Part shown: positions 54,883-63,928 of the stretch, piece after piece | How the letters are laid out: each line of letters begins with the position of its first letter | Numbering within the stretch: the first letter of the stretch is position 1 | The notes under the pieces: generated by a model | The model's database searches: none | What the model was told of the DNA's origin: nothing | The model's input: only the letters and a program-made list of their open reading frames with translations | Assembly: GCF_018760365.1 (NCBI RefSeq) | Contig: NZ_JAHIAB010000002.1 | Location: 496,001 to 560,000 of the forward strand | Origin: Pseudooceanicola endophyticus | GTDB lineage: Bacteria > Pseudomonadota > Alphaproteobacteria > Rhodobacterales > Rhodobacteraceae | Direction: 5' to 3' | Length of the DNA stretch: 64,000 nucleotides | Program-made: the position numbers and the translations under genes

Positions 54883-55161
54883 ATGACGCCGAAACGCGCC
54901 GAAGAGATCGCCCTGGACGCCCTGACCTGGCTGGCTGGCAACGAGGAGCTGCTGCCGGTCTTCATGGGCTCGACCGGGCTGTCGCCCGATGATCTGCGCC
55001 GCGCCGCCGGCACGCCGGAATTCCTTGGCGCGGTGCTGGATTTCCTGACCATGGACGATGCCTGGGTGATGGCCTTCTGTCAGAGCCGCGCGCTGGCCTA
55101 TGACCAGCCGCTGCGCGCGCGCATGGCGCTGCCCGGCGGCGAGCAGGTGCACTGGACCTGA
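54883..55161 (+). CDS. DUF3572 family protein
   Basis: A 92-aa protein, mainly helical: AEEIALDALTWLAGNEELLPVFMGSTGLSPDDLRRAAG over the first half and LDFLTMDDAWVMAFC. DUF3572 is restricted largely to alphaproteobacteria and is commonly divergent from pleD, as here; function unknown. The start at 54883 has AAGGA eight bases upstream; an ATG at 54844 is in frame but weaker. Confidence 0.87.
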   Translation: MTPKRAEEIALDALTWLAGNEELLPVFMGSTGLSPDDLRRAAGTPEFLGAVLDFLTMDDAWVMAFCQSRALAYDQPLRARMALPGGEQVHWT

Positions 55162-55185
55162 GGCCTCCCGGTCCGCAAGCGGGCC

Positions 55186-55644
55186 TCAGAAGGTCCGAAG
55201 GCCGCCCTTGTCACCTTCCGAGACCTTGGCAAGCAGCCGCAGCAGCTGCTCCTTTTCACCGGGGGCAAGGCGGTCGGTCATGACGGCGGTGTTCTGCAGC
55301 GCGAAGGGGATGGCCTGGGCCAGCGCCATGTGGCCTTCGGGCGTCAGGCCGATCCGGCGGGTGCGACGGTCATCGGTGCCGGGGTCGCGCGACAGCAGGC
55401 CGGCCTCTTCCATCTGCCGCAACGCGCGCGAGGTGGCGGTGCGGTCGATGCCGACGAAATCGGCCAGTTCCGAAGGCTGGCTCAGCCCTTCGTTGGCCAG
55501 GCCCAGCAGGATGCACCAGGTGATCCGGGTCAGCCCGATCTCGCGCAGGCGGTCATCAAGGCGACGTTCCTGGAGGCGGGCGGCCAGCGACAGCCAGTAT
55601 CCAAGGGAGTCGTGAAGGCGATAGGGCGTGTTCTGCTCATCCAT
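55186..55644 (-). CDS. MarR-family transcriptional regulator
   Basis: A 152-aa winged-helix regulator: ITWCILLGLANEGLSQPSELADFVGIDRTATSRALRQMEEAGLLSR forms the DNA-binding helix pair and DDRRTRRIGLTPEG the wing. Inducer unknown. It diverges from a HAD phosphatase; the 150-bp gap contains two TTTGCAAA motifs and an inverted repeat. Confidence 0.9.
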   Translation of the reverse strand: MDEQNTPYRLHDSLGYWLSLAARLQERRLDDRLREIGLTRITWCILLGLANEGLSQPSELADFVGIDRTATSRALRQMEEAGLLSRDPGTDDRRTRRIGLTPEGHMALAQAIPFALQNTAVMTDRLAPGEKEQLLRLLAKVSEGDKGGLRTF

Positions 55645-55699
55645 GGGTTCAGAAGACCGAGCAACCGGTGAAAGTCAAGCGGCTGCCGTGGCGGGGTAG

Positions 55700-55737
55700 T
55701 TTGCAAAAGGCGTTGAAACCATTTGCAAACGCCTTGC
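55700..55737. promoter_or_regulatory. TTTGCAAA pair and inverted repeat, marR/HAD gap
   Basis: TTTGCAAA at 55700-55707 and 55722-55729, 22 bases start to start, and an overlapping inverted repeat AAGGCGTT (55707-55714) / AACGCCTT (55728-55735). Candidate operator for an ScfR-type acyl-CoA regulator or for the MarR protein. Confidence 0.45.
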
Positions 55738-55796
55738 GGGCTTGTGTCGCTGCGGGCTTTTGGGCAGGGTCCCGCAAACGATACGAGACAGGACCA

Positions 55797-56498
55797 ATGG
55801 TGGCAGGCATTCCCGTGCGCGGCATCCTTTTCGACAAGGACGGCACGCTTTTCGATTTCGGCGCAACCTGGAACGGCTGGGCCAAGGGCATTCTGACCGA
55901 GCTGGGGCAGGATCACCCCGATCGGACCGCGGCCATGGCCGAGGCGCTGCATTTCGACCTGGCCGCCGGGGCCTTCCGGCCCACCAGCCCGGTGATCGCC
56001 GGCACCAATGCCGAGGTGGCGGCGCTGCTGCTGCCCTCGCTGCCGGACTGGCAGGGCGCGCGGCTTGAAGGGTTCCTCTCGGAGCGGGCGGCCCGTGCCG
56101 CGCTGGTGCCCGCCGCGCCGCTGGTGCCGCTGCTGGAGGGGCTGCGCGGGCAGGGGCTGCGCCTGGGGGTGATGACCAACGATACGGAATTCAGCGCCCG
56201 CGCGCAGCTGTCCGGTGCCGGGGTGCTGGAGCTGTTCGATTTCATCGCCGGGCATGATTCCGGCCATGGCGCGAAACCGGCGCCCGATCCGCTGCTGGCC
56301 TTTGCCCGCGCCATGTCATTGCCGCCCGAAACCGTGGTCATGGTCGGCGACAGCACCCATGACCTGGAAGCGGGGCGCGCGGCGGGGATGCGGACGCTTG
56401 GGGTGCTGACCGGCATGGCCGGCCCCGCCGATCTGGCGCCGCTGGCCGATGCGGTGCTGGACGACATCGGCCATCTGCCGGGCTGGCTGGCGGCCTGA
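55797..56498 (+). CDS. HAD-family phosphatase (phosphoglycolate phosphatase-like)
   Basis: A 233-aa haloacid dehalogenase fold hydrolase: motif I FDKDGTLFDFG with both catalytic aspartates, motif II threonine in VMTNDTE, motif III Lys in GAKPAPDP and motif IV VMVGDSTHDLEAG. Belongs to the Gph-like group acting on small phosphates. The start at 55797 has CAGGA upstream and matches where the family begins. Confidence 0.9.
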   Translation: MVAGIPVRGILFDKDGTLFDFGATWNGWAKGILTELGQDHPDRTAAMAEALHFDLAAGAFRPTSPVIAGTNAEVAALLLPSLPDWQGARLEGFLSERAARAALVPAAPLVPLLEGLRGQGLRLGVMTNDTEFSARAQLSGAGVLELFDFIAGHDSGHGAKPAPDPLLAFARAMSLPPETVVMVGDSTHDLEAGRAAGMRTLGVLTGMAGPADLAPLADAVLDDIGHLPGWLAA

Positions 56499-56588
56499 GA
56501 GGCCCAGGATCCCGAAACAATTGGATATATTGAGCCGTTGTTAAGGCCCTTTGGCGATGCTTGCGAAAAGCAACAGGCTCCGAGGACC

Positions 56589-57176
56589 ATGCACGGCTTG
56601 ATCAACCGCTCTATCGAGTGCTTCTTGCGCGATACCTACGGCGTGGGTCTCTGGGCCGATGTCGCCCTGCGGGCGGATCTGCCGGGCACTTCCTTCGAAG
56701 CGATGCTGAGCTATGAGGATGCGCTGACCTGGCGGGTGCTGGAAGCGGCAGAGGCGCTGCTGAAGAAGCCGCGCGCCGTTCTGCTTGAGGATGTCGGCAC
56801 CTATCTGGTTTCCCATGCCAACAATGAGGGGTTGCGCCGGCTGCTGCGTTTCGCCGGCGTCGGCTACGAGGATTTCCTGCATTCGCTGGACGACCTGCCG
56901 GACCGGGCGCGGCTGGCGGTGGGGGATCTGATGATCCCGCCGCTGGAGCTGAGCCAGCAGGGCGACGGGCGGTTCGTGCTGCGCTGCGGCCCCGGGATGC
57001 CGGGTTTCGGCCATGCGCTGATCGGGGTTCTGCGGGCCATGGCGGATGATTACGGCGCTCTGGTGATGCTGGACCACCTGGGCAGCCGCCGCGGCATCGA
57101 GACGATCGAGATCCGCCTGGTCGAACGCGCCTTCACCGAGGGGCGCGAGTTCGAGCTTGGGGCGCGCACCGGATGA
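56589..57176 (+). CDS. H-NOX-like protein lacking heme-ligand signatures
   Basis: A 195-aa protein of the heme NO-binding (H-NOX) family, starting MHGLINRSIECFLRDTYG as in soluble guanylate cyclase beta and bacterial H-NOX. The proximal-histidine region reads FLHSLDDLPDRA where sGC has FLQNLDALH, so the ligand position (residue 104) is Pro; and the YxSxR heme-propionate motif is replaced by CGPGM (133-137). A His at 98 is near but offset. The gene overlaps a GGDEF cyclase by 4 bases and most likely regulates it. Whether it binds heme or senses another ligand is open. Confidence 0.82.
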   Translation: MHGLINRSIECFLRDTYGVGLWADVALRADLPGTSFEAMLSYEDALTWRVLEAAEALLKKPRAVLLEDVGTYLVSHANNEGLRRLLRFAGVGYEDFLHSLDDLPDRARLAVGDLMIPPLELSQQGDGRFVLRCGPGMPGFGHALIGVLRAMADDYGALVMLDHLGSRRGIETIEIRLVERAFTEGREFELGARTG

Positions 57177-58216
57177 CGGGCCGGGAGGGCGGGGCAAAGG
57201 GCCCCCTGGCCGGGGGGCTGGTGCCGGCGCTGCCGCAGGGCTCTCTCGACGTGCTCTGCCCGATGCATCTGGTGCTGGATGCGGCGGGGCAGGTCGTCCA
57301 CGCGGGGCCGACCCTGCGCCGCCTGCGCCCCGGACAGGTGCTGACGGGCCGCCCGTTCGAGGATCTGTTCGAAGTGCAGCGCCCGCAGCTGCCCGCCGGC
57401 ATGGCCGCTCTGCTGGATCAGGCCGGAACCCGGCTGCACCTGCGGCTGCGCGATCACCCGCGCACCGGGCTGAAGGCCGTCCTGGTGCCGCTGGCCCCGG
57501 ATGACGCCGGGCGCCGCGGCGCCGTGGTGAACCTGTCCTTCGGCATTTCCATCGATGAGGCGCTGCGGGATTATTCCCTGCATTCCAACGATTTCGCCCC
57601 GACCGACCTGGCGATCGAGATGCTGTACCTGACAGAGGCGAAGCTGGCGGTGCTGGACAGCTGGAAGGATCTGAACCAGCGCCTGCAGGGCGCCAAGATC
57701 GCGGCCGAGGAGCAGGCCTATACCGACACGCTGACCGGGCTGAAGAACCGCCGGGCGATGGATCACGTGCTGGCGCGGCTGATCCGGGCCGGAGAACCCT
57801 TCGCACTGATGCATCTGGACCTGGACTGGTTCAAGGCGGTGAATGATTCCCACGGCCATGCGGCGGGCGATCACGTGCTGCAGCACGTGGCCCGCGCCCT
57901 GGTCGATGAAACCCGGGGCGAGGATACCGTGGCGCGGATCGGCGGTGACGAATTCGTGCTTCTGTTCCCGCATCTGCTGCGCCGCGCCCGGATCGAGGAG
58001 ATCGCGCAGCGCCTGATCGCCCGGCTGGAAAAACCCATCCTGTTCGGCACCGCCGTCTGCCGGGTGTCGTGCTCCATGGGCACGACGCTGTCGTCCTTCT
58101 ATGCTGCCCCGCGCGCCGACGTGATGCTGGCGGATGCGGACGCGGCGCTTTATGCTTCGAAAAAGATGGGGCGGGCGCAACATTGCTTCTTCCGTCCCCG
58201 CGCCGAGGCCGGTTAG
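57173..58216 (+). CDS. Diguanylate cyclase with H-NOX-associated PAS domain
   Basis: A 347-aa cyclase. The N-terminal PAS-type domain carries RPFEDLFEVQRPQLP, characteristic of the HNOBA domain that pairs with H-NOX in guanylate cyclases; then a coiled-coil (LYLTEAKLAVLDSWKDLNQRL); then GGDEF (257-261) with an intact inhibitory site RGED (248-251). It makes c-di-GMP, probably in response to the H-NOX-like protein encoded just upstream with a 4-base overlap. Confidence 0.88.
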   Translation: MTGREGGAKGPLAGGLVPALPQGSLDVLCPMHLVLDAAGQVVHAGPTLRRLRPGQVLTGRPFEDLFEVQRPQLPAGMAALLDQAGTRLHLRLRDHPRTGLKAVLVPLAPDDAGRRGAVVNLSFGISIDEALRDYSLHSNDFAPTDLAIEMLYLTEAKLAVLDSWKDLNQRLQGAKIAAEEQAYTDTLTGLKNRRAMDHVLARLIRAGEPFALMHLDLDWFKAVNDSHGHAAGDHVLQHVARALVDETRGEDTVARIGGDEFVLLFPHLLRRARIEEIAQRLIARLEKPILFGTAVCRVSCSMGTTLSSFYAAPRADVMLADADAALYASKKMGRAQHCFFRPRAEAG

Positions 58217-58378
58217 TCTCGACGTCGAGAGGCGTGGCAAATGCGCAGCATATCTAGCTGTTGCGATTAGCGACTACCCAATCAGATGTGGACCCCCTAT
58301 ACTGATTGTGGATAAGATGAAGGGGCCCCATAGCTGCTGCGAACCGGGGCTGAAAGAATTTGGGGGCCCGTCCGGAAT

Positions 58379-58846
58379 ATGCGCTGTCCGTTTTGCGGAA
58401 ATATCGACACCCAGGTGAAGGATTCCCGTCCGGCGGAGGATCATGTCGCGATCCGGAGGCGTCGCCTCTGCCCGTCCTGCGGCGGTCGTTTCACCACCTA
58501 TGAACGCGTCCAGCTGCGCGACCTCGTGGTCATCAAGTCGAATGGCCGGCGCGAGGATTTCGACCGCGAGAAGCTGGAGCGCTCGATCCGGATCTCGATG
58601 CAGAAGCGTCCGGTGGAGCAGGAACGCATCGACCAGATGATCTCGGGCATCGTGCGGCGCCTTGAAAGCATGGGCGAAACCGACATCCGCTCCAAGGTGA
58701 TCGGTGAGATCGTGATGGAAGCCCTGGCCCGGATCGACACGGTTGCCTATGTGCGCTTCGCCTCGGTCTACAAGAATTTCCAGGCTGCCGACGACTTCGA
58801 CAAGTTCGTCAGCGAGCTGCGACCGAACATCCCGCAAGACAAGTGA
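58379..58846 (+). CDS. nrdR: Transcriptional repressor NrdR
   Basis: Zinc-ribbon/ATP-cone repressor of ribonucleotide reductase genes, 155 aa. Four zinc cysteines in MRCPFCGN and [16 protein letters not shown], then the ATP cone ([21 protein letters not shown]). It overlaps ribD by 4 bases, the usual alphaproteobacterial order. I saw no convincing NrdR box directly upstream. Confidence 0.97.
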   Translation: MRCPFCGNIDTQVKDSRPAEDHVAIRRRRLCPSCGGRFTTYERVQLRDLVVIKSNGRREDFDREKLERSIRISMQKRPVEQERIDQMISGIVRRLESMGETDIRSKVIGEIVMEALARIDTVAYVRFASVYKNFQAADDFDKFVSELRPNIPQDK

Positions 58847-59946
58847 GCCGCGACGAGGATCTGCGCTATCTGGCGCTGGCATTGTCGCTGGGGCGGCGCG
58901 GGCAGGGCAACACCTGGCCCAATCCGGCGGTGGGCTGCGTGCTGGTGCGCGAGGGTCGGATCGTCGGGCGCGGCTGGACCCAGCCGGGGGGGCGACCCCA
59001 TGCGGAACCCATGGCGCTGCGCCAGGCGGGGCCGCTGGCCAGGGGGGCCACCGCCTATGTCTCGCTCGAACCCTGTTCGCATTACGGTCAGACGCCGCCC
59101 TGTGCCAAGGCGCTGATCGAGGCCGGTGTTGCCCGTGTCGTGGCGCCCTTCGCCGATCTTGACCCCCGGGTCGAGGGGCGCGGCTTTGCCATGCTGCGCG
59201 AGGCGGGGATCGAGGTCGCCACCGGGCTGATGACCGGCGAGGCGGCCCGCGACCTGGAAGGATTCTTCCTGAACCGCGCCCAGGGACGGCCGCGCATCAC
59301 GCTGAAGCTGGCGCTGTCGCTGGACGGCAAGATCGCCACGGCCACCGGTGAAAGCCAGTGGATCACCGGGCCCGAGGCGCGGCGCGAGGTTCATGCGATG
59401 CGGATGCGCCACGATGCGGTGATGGTGGGCGCGGGCACGGCGCGGATCGACGATCCGAGCCTGACGGTGCGCGGCCTCGGCGCAAAGCGCCAACCGGTGC
59501 GCGTGGTGGTCTCGCGCCGGATCGACCTGCCGCTGCTGGGCACGCTGGCGCGCAGTGCGCGCGAGGTGCCGGTCTGGATCTGCCATGGCCGCGATGCCGA
59601 CGGCAAGCTGGTCAGCGCCTGGAAGGAACTGGGGGCGACGCTGATCCCCTGTGCGCTCCAGGGACGACAGCTGGATATTCTTTCGGTAATGCAGGGGCTT
59701 GGCAGCCACGGGCTGACGCGGGTCTTTTGCGAGGGGGGCGGCGCGCTGGCCGCGACCCTGCTGGGCGCGGATCTGGTGGACGAGCTGATCGTGATGAGCG
59801 CGGGCGTGCTGCTGGGGGCCGAAGGGCGCCCGGGCCTGGGCGCCATGGGCATCGACAAGCTGTCCGAGGCGCCGCGCCTGACCCTTGCGGAAGAGCGCCG
59901 CATCGGCCCGGACATGATGACCCGCTGGACCCGTCCGACGGCCTGA
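58843..59946 (+). CDS. ribD: Bifunctional riboflavin deaminase/reductase RibD
   Basis: Carries out deamination then NADPH reduction in riboflavin synthesis. The 367 aa have the deaminase zinc site (HAEPMALR, His53 and Glu55; [11 protein letters not shown], Cys78 and Cys87) and the C-terminal reductase domain ([35 protein letters not shown]). Coupled to nrdR by ATGA-type overlap. Convergent with the capsule export gene. Confidence 0.96.
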   Translation: MSRDEDLRYLALALSLGRRGQGNTWPNPAVGCVLVREGRIVGRGWTQPGGRPHAEPMALRQAGPLARGATAYVSLEPCSHYGQTPPCAKALIEAGVARVVAPFADLDPRVEGRGFAMLREAGIEVATGLMTGEAARDLEGFFLNRAQGRPRITLKLALSLDGKIATATGESQWITGPEARREVHAMRMRHDAVMVGAGTARIDDPSLTVRGLGAKRQPVRVVVSRRIDLPLLGTLARSAREVPVWICHGRDADGKLVSAWKELGATLIPCALQGRQLDILSVMQGLGSHGLTRVFCEGGGALAATLLGADLVDELIVMSAGVLLGAEGRPGLGAMGIDKLSEAPRLTLAEERRIGPDMMTRWTRPTA

Positions 59947-59952
59947 GCCGCC

Positions 59953-61098
59953 TCAGGGCAGCACGTTGCTGGCGGTGTTGAAATCGCTGAGCGATCCCAG
60001 CATGGCGGACACCGCCTTGTCCCACTGGGTGAAGGGCGCCTCGGTGACATAGAGCAGATCGCCGTCGCGGATCAGGAAATCCCCGGCCAGGAACAGCCCG
60101 TTGGGCTTGGTCAGGTCCAGCACGTAGACCATGCGCTGCGCGCCGCTCAGGTCGGTGCGGCCCAGCACCGGGCCGGCGATCTCGGGCGCCTCGTTGCGCA
60201 GCACGAAGACCCCGGTCGGATCGGCGGCATTGCTGCGCAGCCCGCCCGCCAGGGCAATCGCCTCAACCCCCGAAAGGGTGGGTCGTTCCAGCGGCACGAT
60301 CTTCTGGGCGCCGGCGGCGCCGAGCACGGTGAAGGAGCGCACGGTTTCCTGCACCAGGATACGGTCGCCATTGCGCAGCGCGATGTCGTCGCGGGGATTG
60401 TCGAAAATATCCTCGAACCGGGCGGTGGAGCGTTGCCGCCCCCGGATCACCGTGATTTCCGCCGCTTCGGGGTCGATCGACAGGCCGCCGGCAGCGGCCA
60501 GCATCCCCGACAGGCGCGTGGTCGGCCGTTCGATCAGGTGCACGCCCTGACCGGCGATCTTGCCCACCAGCGTCACCGTGGCGCCGTTTCCGGCGGTGCG
60601 CTGCAGCTCGACCTGGGGGTCGGGCGTCTGCTGCGCCAGCTTGTCCGAGATGATCTGGCGGATCGACTCGGGCGTGTTGCCGGCGGCCTTGATGCGCCCG
60701 GCATAGGGCACGAAGATGAAGCCGCCGTCATCGACCTGGATGCCGCCCAGCTGGGTGGCCCGCGCGCCGCCTGTGGCAAAGAGCCCGTCATCAACGTTCT
60801 CCCAGATCGTCAGCGCCAGCGTGTCGCCGGGCCGGATCGCGTCCGAGCTGAGGGCGCCGGCGCCGCGGAAGGCCGCCGAGAAGCCCAGTTTCGGCAGTAC
60901 CGCCGTGGTCCGGGTGACCCGGTCGTCGACCGAGACGACGAAGGCGTCGCCCTGGCGCTGGACCGAACCCTCGTAGATGTCGGACTTGTTTGGGCCGGTG
61001 CGGGGCAGGGACTGGCAACCGGCCAGGGCCAGCACGGCCAGCAGGCACAGGCCCTGGGCGGCGGTACGGCGGGGTCTTGCGAAGGAAGTGCGGTTCAC
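59953..61098 (-). CDS. Capsule polysaccharide export lipoprotein (KpsD/Wza-like)
   Basis: A 381-aa outer-membrane polysaccharide export protein with lipobox LALAGC (Cys28), a Poly_export domain beginning IRPGDTLALTIWENV and at least two SLBB domains (VTLVGKIAGQGVHLI and FTVLGAAGAQKIVPL). It forms the periplasmic-outer membrane channel for capsule. It lies downstream of a KpsS-like gene (95 bp), same strand; the two split the riboflavin genes. Confidence 0.9.
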   Translation of the reverse strand: MNRTSFARPRRTAAQGLCLLAVLALAGCQSLPRTGPNKSDIYEGSVQRQGDAFVVSVDDRVTRTTAVLPKLGFSAAFRGAGALSSDAIRPGDTLALTIWENVDDGLFATGGARATQLGGIQVDDGGFIFVPYAGRIKAAGNTPESIRQIISDKLAQQTPDPQVELQRTAGNGATVTLVGKIAGQGVHLIERPTTRLSGMLAAAGGLSIDPEAAEITVIRGRQRSTARFEDIFDNPRDDIALRNGDRILVQETVRSFTVLGAAGAQKIVPLERPTLSGVEAIALAGGLRSNAADPTGVFVLRNEAPEIAGPVLGRTDLSGAQRMVYVLDLTKPNGLFLAGDFLIRDGDLLYVTEAPFTQWDKAVSAMLGSLSDFNTASNVLP

Positions 61099-61192
61099 TG
61101 TCGATCTCCCGGTCCTTGGCGGACCTGTTCCGGATGTCCCGGCGTTCAGCCTATGGGGTAAAGACGTAAGGAAACGTTTCCGGCCCCCCGCA

Positions 61193-62485
61193 TCAGGGGA
61201 CCGCGTGAAGTTTCTGGCGCGGAGCGGCGGTGCCGCTGCGCAGGGCGTCGTAGGGGTCGTCCTCTGCCAGCATCATGTCGACGACCTGCCGCAGCAGCTG
61301 GCGCCGCCCGCGTGCGGAATAGAAGCCCCCGGCGACCTGGCTGGTTTCCAGCAGAAAGCGCCGGTAATCCCTGTAGGCGCGCCCGTCGGGCCGCGCGGCT
61401 CCGGCGAAGAAGGCCGGCAGCGGCTGGGCCGAGACGAACTCGGGCTTGTCATAGACCGCAGTGCCGAAGGTCTTCAGCGGAATGCCGCGATAAAGCACCT
61501 GCTGGGCGGCGGTGGAATTCACGGTCACCGCGCTGCGGCAATCATCCAGCAACGCCCCCAGCTTGCCGCCGCGCACGTAATGGACCCGGCCCCGAAGCCC
61601 GTGCAGCCGGGTCAGGCGCGCGATCTCGCGGCGCAGGGGCACGCGGCCGTCCTCAAGCGGATGCGCCTTCAGCACCAGATGGTGATGCCCCGGCGCGCCC
61701 TCGGCAAAGCCCTGCATCACCCGGTCGATGAACTCGGGCAGGGTGGCGAAGGGCGAATGGGCGCGGAACGAGGCATCATGCTCCAGTTGCAGAAGCGCGA
61801 CATGGTAGGGAAAACCGCCGCGCCGGATCCGGGCCGAGGCGCGGCGGCGCTCCAGCGCGCTCAGCGGCATCCGCAGCAGGCGGCGCAGGTAAAGGCGGAA
61901 TTCGGCGCCCGCGGGGATCGCGCGGTGCGGGCGGAACGCCCGGTAGCGATGATTCGCGGCGATCAGCAGGGCGTGGTAGAGCGCGCCGTAGAAGACGTGC
62001 TGGCGCAGGTCCCCCCAGCGGGCCGGTGGGAGGGGGGCGTCGAGATCACTCAGCGCCAGCATCTTGCGCATTTCCGGCAGCCCCAGCTCCATCAGCCGGG
62101 AATGGCCGTTGCTGCCGCCGCGTTCGTAGGTGACCCAGTAGGGCCGCAGGTATCCCTCTTCGAAGACATGGATGCGCAGCCCGGCGCGGCGGGCCCGGGC
62201 GATGGCGCGGGCATGGATCGGGCGGGTGTCGCCATAGAGCACCAGATCGGTGGCGTGGTGGGCGGCGGCCAGCCCGGCAAAGGTCTGTTCCCAGTCCTGG
62301 GCCGGGCCGCGGTAGGGGATGTAGCTGTTGCGGTCGGGCCAGAAGGCACTGTCTCCGGCGTTGAAGCCGACGCGCCAGACCTGCGCCCCGGTCCGCTGCA
62401 ACATGCGTCCGAGCTGGTGGAAGAACGGGCCATGCGGCCCCTGAAGGAACAGGAACACCCTGTGGGCGGAGCATTGTGCGATCAT
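61193..62485 (-). CDS. Capsular polysaccharide KpsS-like glycosyltransferase
   Basis: A 430-aa protein of the KpsS/KpsC (capsule_synth) family, which adds beta-Kdo to the lipid acceptor for capsule attachment. Seen are RVFLFLQGPHGPFFHQLGRML at the N-terminus, VFEEGYLRPYWVTYE, LVLKAHPLEDGR and the VTVNSTAAQQVLYRGIP motif, typical of the nucleotide-sugar-binding C-terminal lobe. A start at 62515 (10 codons upstream) is possible. Pairs with the KpsD-like gene downstream. Confidence 0.85.
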   Translation of the reverse strand: MIAQCSAHRVFLFLQGPHGPFFHQLGRMLQRTGAQVWRVGFNAGDSAFWPDRNSYIPYRGPAQDWEQTFAGLAAAHHATDLVLYGDTRPIHARAIARARRAGLRIHVFEEGYLRPYWVTYERGGSNGHSRLMELGLPEMRKMLALSDLDAPLPPARWGDLRQHVFYGALYHALLIAANHRYRAFRPHRAIPAGAEFRLYLRRLLRMPLSALERRRASARIRRGGFPYHVALLQLEHDASFRAHSPFATLPEFIDRVMQGFAEGAPGHHHLVLKAHPLEDGRVPLRREIARLTRLHGLRGRVHYVRGGKLGALLDDCRSAVTVNSTAAQQVLYRGIPLKTFGTAVYDKPEFVSAQPLPAFFAGAARPDGRAYRDYRRFLLETSQVAGGFYSARGRRQLLRQVVDMMLAEDDPYDALRSGTAAPRQKLHAVP

Positions 62486-62658
62486 CCCCCGAATATCGCG
62501 GATCCCTCTCAACAACCTATTGGGGAATCCTGAGGGATTTTAGTCGCTTTCGTCAAAGCTTTTGTGCGGTCGGCATGGCGAAAGGGCCAGTGGCCAGGAC
62601 GCTTGCGGTGCCCGGTCCGGGGCGCTACCCGTTGGGGATCATTATCCGGAGGACCAGG

Positions 62659-63249
62659 ATGTTCACTGGCATCATCACCGACATCGGCACCGTCACCGCG
62701 CTTGAGACGCGGGGCGTGCTGCGGGCGCAGATCGCCTGCGGCTACGACACTGCCGGGATCGCCCTGGGCACCTCGATCGCCTGCGCCGGCGTGCGCCTGA
62801 CGGTGACCGGGCTGAGCGCGGCGGGCTTTGCCGTCGAGGTCAGCGCCGAGACGCTGAAGCGCAGCACGCTGGGGGCCTGGACGGTCGGCTGCCGGGTCAA
62901 CCTGGAGCGCGCGCTGCGGGTCGGAGACGAGCTGGGCGGGCATATCGTGTCGGGCCATGTCGATGGCATGGCCGAGGTGCTGGCGCTGACCCCCGAGGGC
63001 GAGAGCACGCGGATCCGCCTGCGCGCCCCGCAGGGGCTGGCGCGCTTCATCGCCTCCAAGGGGTCGGTCGCGCTGGATGGTGTCTCGGTGACGGTGGCGG
63101 CGGTCGAGGGCGATCAATTCGACGTCAACTTCATTCCCCGCACCAAGGCCGTGACCACCTGGGGCCAGGTGCATCCGGGCGACCGGGTGAACCTGGAGGT
63201 CGACACCATGGCGCGCTACCTGGCCCGCCTGCAGGACATGGCCGGATGA
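62659..63249 (+). CDS. ribE: Riboflavin synthase, alpha chain
   Basis: Dismutates two 6,7-dimethyl-8-ribityllumazine molecules to riboflavin. The 196 aa show the MFTGII start and two lumazine-binding repeats, with SGHVDGMAEV in the first half and SVALDGVSVTV and VNFIPRT in the second. The start at 62659 has CCGGAGG upstream. No FMN riboswitch is visible. It overlaps the next gene by 4 bases. Confidence 0.96.
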   Translation: MFTGIITDIGTVTALETRGVLRAQIACGYDTAGIALGTSIACAGVRLTVTGLSAAGFAVEVSAETLKRSTLGAWTVGCRVNLERALRVGDELGGHIVSGHVDGMAEVLALTPEGESTRIRLRAPQGLARFIASKGSVALDGVSVTVAAVEGDQFDVNFIPRTKAVTTWGQVHPGDRVNLEVDTMARYLARLQDMAG

Positions 63250-63815
63250 GCAACGCCAGCCTGCCCGGAATCGGCCACAACCAGGGGCCCAGCATGGACC
63301 CGGGGCTGCGCTGGCGCATCCACAGCTGGACGCGGGCGAAGGCGCAGCATCCGGAGGCCCGGCTGCCGGTGGCGGTGGTGCGGATGCGCATCGCGCGGGC
63401 GAAGGAACTGGGCCTCAGCTATGCCGATTACGCCGCGCTGCGCCGCAGCGCAGGGCGCGACGTGGCGGGCTACCTGCTGTCCTCGAACGCGCTTGGGGTG
63501 CTGAAGCCGGGGCAGGCGGCGTCCAATGCGGTGCGCGAGCGGCTGGAAGGGCTGCGCCATGTGCGCCGGATCGGCCTGGCTCATGCGCCGCTCAGCCCCG
63601 AGGCCCTGCTGGAGCAGGTCGGCGCCCTGGACGAGGTCTGGCCGGCCCCGCCGCTGCTGGCGACGTTCGCCCGCCAGCGGGCTGTTCTGGCCCGCGCGCA
63701 GGGGCGGCTGCCGGCGGCGGGGCTGATCGCGGTGACCGCGCTGGCGCTGGAAAGCGACTGGCTGGCGGCGGGACGGCTGGGGGGCATCCTGCCGGCGGCA
63801 GCGCTGTTTGGCTGA
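63246..63815 (+). CDS. Conserved protein with N-terminal GIGHN motif
   Basis: A 189-aa helical, Arg/Ala/Leu-rich protein starting MSNASLPGIGHNQGPSM. The N-terminal GIGHN(Q/K)GP motif is found in assorted alphaproteobacterial and phage proteins and its purpose is unknown. The middle part (RMRIARAKELGLSYADYAALRRSAGRDVAGYLLSSNAL) looks like a helical nucleic-acid-binding or assembly segment. It overlaps ribE by 4 bases and leads to ribB, so it is made with the riboflavin enzymes. Function not assigned. Confidence 0.75.
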   Translation: MSNASLPGIGHNQGPSMDPGLRWRIHSWTRAKAQHPEARLPVAVVRMRIARAKELGLSYADYAALRRSAGRDVAGYLLSSNALGVLKPGQAASNAVRERLEGLRHVRRIGLAHAPLSPEALLEQVGALDEVWPAPPLLATFARQRAVLARAQGRLPAAGLIAVTALALESDWLAAGRLGGILPAAALFG

Positions 63816-63928
63816 ACGCCCGACAGACAGGCGCACAGCCACTTTGCATTCCTGAGGGGGCGCTATCGCTGGCAAATGGGGGCCGAGTGTACTATGCCCC
63901 GGTCATCAAGTCCGAAAGTGATGGCCCC

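Noticed and set aside
58217-58378. NrdR box before nrdR
   Set aside because: AGCATATCTAGCT near 58249 is weakly palindromic but does not fit the NrdR consensus and has no second box.
62486-62658. FMN riboswitch before ribE
   Set aside because: No AGGGTGAAATTCCCGACCGG-like core found; also absent before ribB (63816-63928).
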